Assembly: GCF_001642475.1 (NCBI RefSeq)
Contig: NW_019173938.1
Span: forward strand, 62,001 to 126,000
Reading direction: 5' to 3'
Origin: Fonsecaea monophora
Lineage: Eukaryota > Ascomycota > Eurotiomycetes > Chaetothyriales > Herpotrichiellaceae
Length of the DNA: 64,000 bases
Under the pieces are notes generated by a model. That model was not told the DNA's origin and searched no databases. It saw only the letters and a list, made by a program, of their open reading frames with translations. This document shows positions 56,059 to 64,000 of this stretch, one piece after another; the stretch's first letter is position 1, and every line of letters starts with the position of its first letter. Position numbers and translations under genes: made by a program.

Positions 56059-58619
56059 ATGGCAGAGGAGGCCAGGGAGGCTGAGATTGACCACCCGCGC
56101 GGAATCAAGAGAGTAAGACAGGCGTGTGCGAACTGCAGGTAGGCATGAATTCACCTCCCGGCCCACGGAGTGAGGGTTTTTTTCTTCTTCCTCTTCTCCT
56201 CTCTCTAAGTAACCGCACCAGGCGCAAGAAAGTCCGATGCTCGGGTGAAAGACCCTCGTGCTCTTTCTGCGCACGACTTGGGCAGGACTGTCACTATCTA
56301 CGCGAGACTACGCTGGATGGAAGGGATCCGATGTCCCACGGAGGCGGATCCGCCAGCCGATTAGAAGTATGCGAATGCTCCGGACGAAGGTCTCTTCTGT
56401 TGGGACAGTGTTGATTGAATTCATCGAGGAACAGGAAGATCTTATCGCTCGAGTCGCGTCTCTGGAAACGAAGCTGGCTCAGCTCAGTCAATTAAATGCG
56501 TACGTGTTTCCTTTTGTTTGCCTTTTTTTTCCCCCCCGGTGAAACTGATTTTTCAGACTTATCCCTACTTTGACCAACGCGTCGGGGCAATCGAAATTGC
56601 TTGACGGGGGCTCCGTGACAGCATTGAACGATACGGGTACTTGGAGTGACAGATCGTTACATTCACCCTCTGTGGGCAGCACTAGCCCTCAGTCCGTACA
56701 GCGGCGGTATGGCATCTTTGATCCCGATCATGTACAAGTGAACTGACCTGTCTGCTAAAGCTCCTTCCAAGAGTTGCCACCAATATCTGTGCTCGAAAAC
56801 GCTTGCAATACCTTCTTCCAGTACTGCCACAATCAACCATACACATTTTTCCACGAAGGAAACTTCCGAGAACGATTGCAACAAGGGACGTGGCCCAACT
56901 ACTTACTCTTTGCATTCTTAGCATCTGCTCTGCGTTACTCAACAGACCCATGGTTTGAGGGGAAGCATGGTGATGCCTTGGAAGAATATGCGGCAGCTTC
57001 GTGGAGGCTTATTGTCGGTTGCGGCTGTGCTGTCGAAGAGGGCGCCGACACTGCGGTCGTGCAAGCCATCTCACTTCTTGCCGTCATCGATTCTGCCGGT
57101 AAGCTGTGTCGAATCCCCGATCTCAGTTCATTTACTAAGACCTTGATAGCTGGGAGAAGACGGGCGGCATGGGTCAAGATCGGTTTGGCAGTTCGAATCA
57201 GTCAAGACCTTCACCTCATGATGGACCCAGCTACCAGTCTGCCGGAGACGGTAAGAGAAGAGCGCCGACGATTGTTTTGGTCGATTTACCTTCTGGACCG
57301 ATTTGTTTCGTGCTCAAAACAACGACCTCCAGCCATCTTAGACTCGGACTGTCAAGTACAACTCCCTTGTGACGAGCTCGATTTCCGTCAAGGCATCGCG
57401 CAAAAGACCGAGACGCTCACCAATCTGGGCACTGGGGCTAGCAGTGGCCACCCGGCGTATAGACCAGGCCAGTTTGCGCTACTTGTTCTGATGGCTTGCG
57501 TTTTGGGTCGGTGTGCAAGGTACATGCTTGACAACCGCGATTTTGCAGAGGAGCGAGCTCCGTTCAATCCACAATCGGACTATGTGACCATATCGTCGAT
57601 CCTCCTCTACTACGAGTCATTCATCGATTCTGGCAGAGCGGTGGAAGAGATCGTCCGACTAGGTATGCTCAAGCAAGACGGCGTGGTTGACCAGCAGATG
57701 GTCGGACACATGATTCTGGCACGGGTCCTATTTCACCTGTGCCACTGCTTACTGAATCATCCATTTCTCCTCCGGCAGCGGGTGAATGCGACACAAGAAA
57801 AGACGCCGACAACTTGGTTGGCGAGGTCGCTGGAGGTGGGACTCGAGCATGCCGGGCGCTTGACGAGAGTCTTTCGGGACGCAAAGGACACGGGCTGTAC
57901 CGTGGCAACTTCATTCTATGGATATTGCCTACTGGTTGCGGGCACGATACACGCTCTATACACGCACTCGCAGGATGCGGAGCTGCAGCAAGAGTCCATG
58001 GGCTATTTGATCTCCGACATTGCCTATCTGGACGATATTGCACGATACTGGAAGAACACGAAACTGATCGTAAGTCCCCTTGCCCTCGTCCTTTATGCGC
58101 TGCCACTCACACAAACCTATAAAGGCATCTGGACTCAGAACGTTCTGGGGCCACAGCGCGAGGTTCAGCAGCCTTCTTGACCCAAAACCTTCGCCGTCGA
58201 CGTTCAGTATTCTAGATCTTGAGATTCTGTGGACGTCGGTCGACTACGGAATCATGTCCGACCCCGACAAGTCCCTGTCACAGAGCGTCTGTGCCTCGGA
58301 CGCGTCGCCGCTTGGATGGGGAATGTCGCCGTGGAAAGACGACAACGACCTCGTCGACCACATCTCGGACGCCGACGACAACCCGTTCCTGCACAGTTTG
58401 GCCATCGTGAACAGCCCGCTCGACCACGCCACTGGGACTCGGACGCCCGGGCAACATCGCATGTCGCTCAGCAGCATCCAGCCGTTTCTGCAGCTCAACT
58501 CGGTCTTTGGGACCCCCAATTTTGGATTGGAATCCCCCAAAGTCAACGAACCTGCGATCAATATTGAAAGCGACCACGCATTGGCCTTTGGGTTGACGCG
58601 GGCACGGTCTTTGTCATGA
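56059..58619 (+). CDS. Zn(2)-Cys(6) transcription factor, 732 aa
   Basis: Seven exons: 56059-56138, 56222-56366, 56429-56499, 56557-56706, 56761-57098, 57150-58069 and 58125-58619; total divides by three. Zinc cluster Cys at 23, 26, 33, 40, 43 and 50 (QACANCRRKKVRCSGERPSC), heptad linker EDLIARVASLETKLAQL, Fungal_trans domain with AGRRRAAWVKIGLAVRISQDL and RRLFWSIYLLDRFVSCSKQRP, and the C-terminal ASGLRTFWGHSARFSSLLDP followed by an acidic tail. The 51-nt intron 57099-57149 is a multiple of three without a stop but carries a TTACTAAG branch-like element and splits a motif the family keeps contiguous. Candidate regulator of the BVMO-4/SDR-3/carboxylase end. Confidence 0.88.
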
Positions 58620-58944
58620 GCGTGGTCGGGGATGTTGGTGGCACCGGACTTATCCACCTTGCGGGGGTTGAAGATCTGGATGCCCAGTGTATCTGTATTT
58701 CGCATGGGGAGGTGATCCATTCCATAGGACATTTTGTTACGGGAGTTAATATCTCCAAGGAACGGGCTTTTGTGATGGAAACTTGTCTCTATCATCCAGA
58801 CAGGACCATTTGCTTCACCCTGTCCAAGGATAGCTGCTACAGTATCGTCTCTACAACAAGGGTAATAAAATCCCAAAGGGCTAGTTAATATGTTTCGCAA
58901 TTGCTGTCAATGGACAAGTAAACTCCTCGTGAAGAATTGCAAGG
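58620..58944. other. Convergent 3' intergenic region
   Basis: 325 nt between the regulator and BVMO-4 ends. No gene seen. Confidence 0.5.
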
Positions 58945-60944
58945 CTAGAAGATCTCCCTGACCTTGAGCTTCCGTGCCGCAATCCTCTTTTCCTCCTCCT
59001 CGCTCAACACAAAGGAGTAGAATTTCTTCTCCAGCCCCTCGCTCGTGATGTAGGGACTCAGGTCCCCGTCTTCCCTCATTTGATTCTTGGTGAAGCCCAG
59101 GCCCATGAACGCCCACATGTTCTGCTTGTTTTGGTACTTGATCTCGTAGTCTTCGAAGCGCGGAGAGCTCGTCATCTCGCAGTAGTGCAGGGAGCTGCCG
59201 GGCCAGACCGAGTTGACCCTCCCGGTCTCGTTGTTCTTGTACCAGCTGCGGCAGGTGGTCTCGGCCCAGCAGGTCCCCGAGATCCACGCCTGCGCGTGCT
59301 CGTTGAAGGCGTCGGTGACATCCTGCCTCGGGGTGAGGGAGTGGAGATGATCCCTCTGCATCTTCTGAATCACCTGCACGATGTACTGTCCCACGGACTG
59401 CAGAGGTCCCATGACCGATCCGTTCGACACGGGAAACGTCGGGCCCTGAAACACAAAGTAGTTTGGCATGTCAGGCACGGCGAGGCCGAGATAGCCCTCG
59501 GGAATGGTCTTCCATTTCTCTTGGAGCGAGACGCCGTTGCGGCCGATGACGGGGTACTTGGGCTTGTAACTAACATCAAATCCGGTGGCACAGATGATGG
59601 TATCGACCTCGACCTCGGTGCCGTTGGCCCCAATGACACTCGTTGGCGTGACCTTTGTAACGGCGCAGCGATGCAACGTCACGTTGGGCTCCTGGATCGC
59701 CTTCATGTAGGGATTGCCGGGCGTAAGACGTCGACAGCCGGGCGAGAAGGTTGGGATCAGCTGTTCGTAGATGTCGTCCCGATGGATGTGTTCCCGCATA
59801 CGTTTCGTGAAATAGTCTCGGACGATCTTGGCCTCTGCGCTCGATGTCATCATGGCTTTGAGGCCCATGGCGGTATTCAGTTTTCCCTCGATGGTCTTTG
59901 CTTGATTGATGAGTGCAGCATTGTCATGTTTAAATCTCTCTCTTTCGTCAGCCGTATCTGTCCATGGGGTCAGCCAGTCAATTCAGCCTCGATGTAATTT
60001 GACCTTGGACGAAAAGAAAAGGGGTGACTGACAATCGAAGTTGTCCCCTGAATGATCGGCAATCTCAGCAAACCACACAGGTGTCCTGACGAAGACGTCC
60101 ATAGATTTCACATGTGGCTGTAGCGTCGGCACGACCTGAATACTCGTAGCACCAGATCCGATCACCGCCACTCGGTCGTGCTTCCAGAGGGATGCGCCAT
60201 ACTCATCAGGCCATCTGGCGGTATGCAACAACCTGCCCTTGAAGTCCTTCAGGCCTTGTACTTCCTCGGGCAACTTCCACGAGTTCAATAGGCCATTAGC
60301 TGCGACCAATATGTCACAGGTCTCTTCAATTGTTTCGTCCGTGTCGTAGTTGTGAATCGTCACATGCCATTTCCCCTCGTCTTCGTTCCACTTTGCCGCC
60401 CGGATGGCATGGTTGAACGTCATGTACTGGCGCAGCCCAAAACACTCGACTACCCGGGTCAGGTATCGAAAGATGTCATCTGAAGCACTCAGGTATTTTG
60501 GCCAATCGGCGTTGAGCGCAAACGCATATGTGTATGCATGGGATGGTACATCACAGGCACAGCCAGGGTACCGGTTCTGGACAACCCAGTCGTTAGCAAT
60601 ACGGTCGATGTATTCCTGAATGATAATCAACGACTCTTCTTCGTTACCTCAAGCCAAGTTCCACCTATATCACCATTTTTCTCATACACGACGTGCTCGA
60701 CATTCTCGCAATGCTTTTGTAGCAGATATGCCATGAGGATGCCGCTGACCCCGGCACCAATGGTAAGCACCTTAACCTTTCGGTTCCCCGGATCGTCGAG
60801 CACAAAGTCCGGGACCGTGTAGCCATCTTTGGTATGACCAAGCCGATACCCATATTTTCCTCCTGGGCCATTCGGGTCAACAACCCCATTCACCGCACCA
60901 TTGCCGTTGACCTCTGCCCCAGCTTTGTCCACATCAAAAACCAT
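58945..60944 (-). CDS. Baeyer-Villiger monooxygenase 4 (BVMO-4), 617 aa
   Basis: Exons 60944-60648, 60576-60033 and 59957-58945; divides by three. Longer N-terminus than BVMO-2/3 with a Gly/Asn-rich stretch. FAD motif VLTIGAGVSGILMAY (GxGxxG 63-68), GGTWLENRYPGCACDVPSH, complete fingerprint FKGRLLHTARWP at 211-222, NADPH motif VIGSGATSIQVVP, TIICATGFD, and a Lys/Glu-rich C-terminal tail. Only three exons, but the intron after NFD is at the same phase and place as in BVMO-2 and BVMO-3. Ketone-to-ester oxygenation; substrate unknown. Next to SDR-3 and the carboxylase, all minus strand. Confidence 0.94.
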
Positions 60945-61384
60945 GGCTGTGGTAAGAAGTTAGAGTCGTGTCGATGGTATCGTGTCGTTGCACAAGCGAG
61001 GCTTGTCTTCCTTTAACTATAGATCTAATGTGGGATGTCTATCTGCATGCGGCAGTGCCAAAAAGGCATCTAAGTCAGGAAGAGCCGACCCATCGGAGTC
61101 AGAACGGGAAGGCCCTCGAATGAGTTGGACAAGGTTTTTGTCCAGTGAGGGAAATTATCCATTTTCTGACATGAACATATTGTGAAAGCCTTTGCAATAG
61201 GTTCAGAGAGATCAAGAAAGAAGAAGGAAAAAAAGAGTCAGGCACTCCTGACGCTATAGCTGGGGTCCATGTAAGTTCGATTTGTGGCACGTCTTGATAC
61301 GCTATGAAACCACCTTGACGGGGGAAGAAGTCAATGTCCAAGCCTGGTCTATTCAAATGTCTTGCAAGAACGTCACACAGGCTC
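60945..61384. promoter_or_regulatory. Intergenic region upstream of BVMO-4
   Basis: 440 nt. Contains an everted pair CCG-N6-CGG at 61085-61096, a possible zinc-cluster site, although such short matches are common. No gene seen. Confidence 0.4.
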
Positions 61385-62201
61385 TCAAGCTGCAGCACCC
61401 CCGTCTACCGGCACGATTGCTCCCGTGATAAATGATGCTTCGTCGCTCAGCAGGAAGGCGATCAGGTTGGCGACTTCTTGGGCCTGCCCTTTCCTCTGCA
61501 GCGGTAGGCTGGAGTATGTGTTTGTCGTCTGGTTTGATGTTGAAGAAGGTGCTCCAGCGAGCAAGCTGTCAAGCATTGGCGTTTCAATGGGACCGCTAGA
61601 AAAGAAAAGTGTCAGTATCGTGTCTCTTGCACTCTGGGAATGTCGAGACTCACGGAGCAATGGCGTTGACCCTGATTCCCTGAGGGCCCATTTCTTTGGC
61701 GACCGTCTTCGTCAGTCCCACCACTCCATGCTTGGAGCAAACATACGCCCCTAAGCCTGGTCTCCCGGAGATCCCTGACAGCGAGGATGCGTTCACGATA
61801 CTCGCTCCCCGCTTCATGACCCGAATTTGCGCTCGCACGCAATACATCAAGCCACTCAAATTGATGGCGATCATCTTGTCCCACGTCTCATTCTTCAGGT
61901 CGGCAATGTTGGTGAATCCCAGCTCGATGCCGGCGATGTTTGCAGAGGCGTCGAGACCGCCAAAATGCTCCACAGTCGAGGCGATCCATTTGTCCACCGC
62001 GTCGCTCGATGATACATCGAGCACAGTGCCGACAACCTCAACCCCCTGACTTTGTAGCTCGCTGACCACTTTGTTCAAAGCATCCTTCTGGATATCAGCC
62101 AATGCTAGTTTGGCTCCTCTCTCGGCGAGCAGTTTTGTGAGGGCTAATGCAATGCCAGATGCGGCACCCGTCACGGAGACTACTTTTCCTTTCAAAGACA
62201 T
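61385..62201 (-). CDS. Short-chain dehydrogenase/reductase 3 (SDR-3), 252 aa
   Basis: Exons 62201-61654 and 61595-61385; divides by three. VVSVTGAASGIALALTKLL (cofactor motif ending GIA instead of the usual GIG), LALADIQKDA, ASANIAGIELG, IVNASSLSGISG, catalytic YVCSK, RVNAIAPGPIETPML, and the C-terminal FITGAIVPVDGG. Likely an NAD-dependent alcohol dehydrogenase: an Asp ends the second strand (LALADI), which usually favours NAD(H). Between BVMO-4 and the carboxylase on the same strand. Confidence 0.92.
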
Positions 62202-62771
62202 TTTGCTGTAATTTACTAAGATTGCATGAAGACGTGGAACAGTGGTTGGGCGGGCTTTCCCCAGCCAGCCAGTATACACAGCAAGATTAAGTATTCGTCA
62301 TATGGCCGGTAAATTGATGATCGAGGGGTGCCCGACACGGCTAGCACCCATCCTACCACGAACAAGAGACGGGTGGTGGTGATCGATCTATTTCCGCGAG
62401 CGGCATGCACCCGCTCACGTGCACAGTGGAATAGGTCTAGCAAGATCTTTTCAGGAACGGGGCTCAACCGAGGCCCTGTAAGCTAACGCATTATCTGAGT
62501 TGGACCTGAATCGTACTCTTATTTCTGAACCACACGTACAACATGGGCCACGACAGACCTTACATTGATGACAAAATATCGTCAAGGGGGTTTGAGGTTG
62601 TTATCATGGTGGAGAGGATGAAGATAGCGATGGATATTTTGAACGCTTGTGTGCAGTAGAGTTTGTCCGGTTGCAAAAGGCGAGTGCCGCTGGCGAAGAA
62701 ACGATAATATGCCCTATTGAGATGTACACAAGCGCCATCTATGATCAACCGTCCGTAATACAGCAGGGATT
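62202..62771. other. Intergenic region
   Basis: 570 nt: promoter of SDR-3 and 3' flank of the carboxylase. No gene seen. Confidence 0.5.
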
Positions 62772-64000
62772 TTACATCCTGGCCAGCGAGGCAAAGCTCT
62801 TGCTCCCCCGGACCTCCTCCAGCTTGACAACGTCCAAACACATCCCTAGCACATCCCTCGTGTCTCTGGGATCAATGACCCCGTCGTCCAACATCACGCC
62901 ACTCGTCGTGTAGCACTCACTGTCGCGCTGGACGTCGTTGCGGAAGCGGTCGACCTCTTTCCGGATCTTGGCCATGTCGACTTTCCCTTTCCTCTTCGCG
63001 CTGGACACTTGGACGGTTTCCATCACTCCAGAAAGCTGGTCGGGCCCCATCACGCTGCACCGCCCCGTGGGCCAGGTGAAGATGAACCGCGGTCGATATG
63101 CGCGGCCGCACATGGCGTAGTTACCCGCTCCGTAAGAGGCGCCTAGGATGACAGAGATGTGCGGCACGGTCGAGCAGCTGACGGCCGAGACGAGCTGGGC
63201 GCCTTTCTTGATGATGCCGGCATGTTCGGCCTTGGTGCCGACCATGAAGCCGGTGACGTTGTGGAGGAAGATGATGGGTATGTTCCTGAGACAACCCAGT
63301 CGTGAGATGAGAAGCTCATGGAGCAATAGCGGACAGGGTTGGCGGGAGTTGGACTTACTGTTGGTTACATAGGCGGATAAACTGGGCGGCTTTTGACGCC
63401 TCGTCGGGATTGATGATGGGGGTTTGATTGGCTATGATACCTGCAGTGTGTCCTGTGCATCCAATACTCAGTATCCCACATGTGCAGGGCTTCTTTGGAG
63501 TGAGTCGAACTTCAAAGACGACATTCACGTCTTACCTGTAATACTTGCCCATGCAGTGATGATGTTCTTCCCGTAGGTGGGCTTGAAGTTAGATAGCCGG
63601 GAGTCGTCCACGATCCGTAGTAGTACTTCAGACATATCGAACGGCTTGCGGATGTCTGGGTTCACAATCGAGAAAATGTCGTCTGCTGAATATCGTGGCG
63701 GGAGGACCGGATTTTGAGCCAGCGATAAGGATCTGGGCCGCCTGTCGAGGGTGCCGACCCATTCCCTCGCTTTCTGTATGGCATCGAACCTGGAGATCGA
63801 TCCCATCAGCATCTGAATACGACGGATAAACTTCCGTTCGTTGCACATCTTACTCGTCTGAGGCAATTTGGTCCGCGAGCCCAGTGACGGTACCGTGAAC
63901 CCTTGCGCCGCCTAGATCTTCGGCGTCCACCGTCTCCCCCGTTGCCATCTTGACCAGAGGAGGTCCACCAAGGAACACTTGGGCTTGATCTTCGACGAAG
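62772..64000 (-). CDS. Acyl-CoA carboxylase carboxyltransferase (MCC-beta-like), partial
   Basis: The gene enters from the window's right edge. Exons in view: 64000-63854, 63789-63536, 63452-63359 and 63285-62772, about 335 codons; roughly the N-terminal 40 percent is missing. VFLGGPPLVKMATGETVDAEDLGG, YGKNIITAWASITGHTAGIIANQ, IPIIFLHNVTGFMVG, VILGASYGAGNYAMCGRAY, PRFIFTWPT and GVIDPRDTRDVLG match methylcrotonyl-CoA carboxylase beta and related geranyl-CoA/acyl-CoA carboxylases. The usual SVMGGEQAA-VL segment is SVMGPDQLSGVM here, and the end is LARM where MCC-beta has FRM. It probably works with a biotin-carrying alpha subunit not in this window. Suggests carboxylation of a branched enoyl-CoA. 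Confidence 0.9.

Noticed and set aside
59080..59997. 305-codon open frame on the plus strand
   Set aside because: Antisense to BVMO-4, whose motifs and splice junctions are clear. The shadow is Val/Gly/Leu/Arg-rich with no family features.
62772..62780. C-terminal ARM of the carboxylase as a peroxisomal signal
   Set aside because: MCC-beta proteins normally end in FRM, so the terminal RM is explained by family conservation rather than targeting.
1..64000. Biosynthetic gene cluster, transposon or CRISPR interpretation
   Set aside because: No PKS, NRPS or terpene-cyclase backbone, no transposase or terminal repeats, and no regularly spaced repeats were seen.

Overview
The window looks like nuclear DNA of a filamentous ascomycete (Pezizomycotina). 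Nearly every gene is interrupted by 50-100 nt introns with GT/AG borders, there are five Zn(2)-Cys(6) transcription factors and one bZIP-DUF3425 factor, and the transporters and enzymes belong to families expanded in moulds. The mix of multiple Baeyer-Villiger monooxygenases, PF04199 'cyclases' and aromatic/alicyclic catabolic enzymes recalls Eurotiomycetes such as Chaetothyriales, but that placement is an inference. I reconstructed 29 genes with reasonable support plus one doubtful ORF. Almost all exon sets were checked by frame: summed exon lengths divide by three and the junctions restore family motifs. No tRNA, rRNA, CRISPR array or transposon was recognised.

Layout. 0-11 kb: a FarA/CTF1-type regulator whose 5' end is unresolved, a Ser-rich orphan protein, and a divergent pair of a Zn2Cys6 regulator and an NCS1 purine/cytosine-type permease. 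11-17.5 kb: a salicylate-hydroxylase-like FAD monooxygenase, a Zn2Cys6 regulator and an ACMSD/6-MSA-decarboxylase-like amidohydrolase. 18-27.6 kb: BVMO-1, SDR-1, an HSL-type alpha/beta hydrolase divergent from BVMO-2, and SDR-2. 28-36 kb: a bZIP factor, an MFS sugar-porter-type permease, a hydroxyacid-oxoacid transhydrogenase and an enoyl-CoA hydratase. 36-46 kb: a Zn2Cys6 regulator, a START-like protein, a flavocytochrome-b2-like dehydrogenase, an HpaI-type aldolase and a TfdA-like dioxygenase. 46-54 kb: four co-oriented genes, cyclase-A, BVMO-3, cyclase-B and an acyl-CoA ligase. 56-64 kb: a Zn2Cys6 regulator, BVMO-4, SDR-3 and the 3' part of an MCC-beta-like acyl-CoA carboxylase that runs off the window.

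Read together, roughly 11-64 kb is an accessory catabolic island. The inferred logic is ketone oxygenation by a BVMO, ester or lactone opening by an alpha/beta hydrolase or PF04199 hydrolase, alcohol oxidation by SDRs, activation by the CoA ligase, and beta-oxidation-like or carboxylase/aldolase steps giving central metabolites. FMO, HpaI and enoyl-CoA hydratase end in peroxisomal-type tripeptides (ARL, AKL, PKL). No substrate can be read from the sequence. Cyclic ketones, terpenoids, or alkyl-aromatic side chains are the leading guesses.
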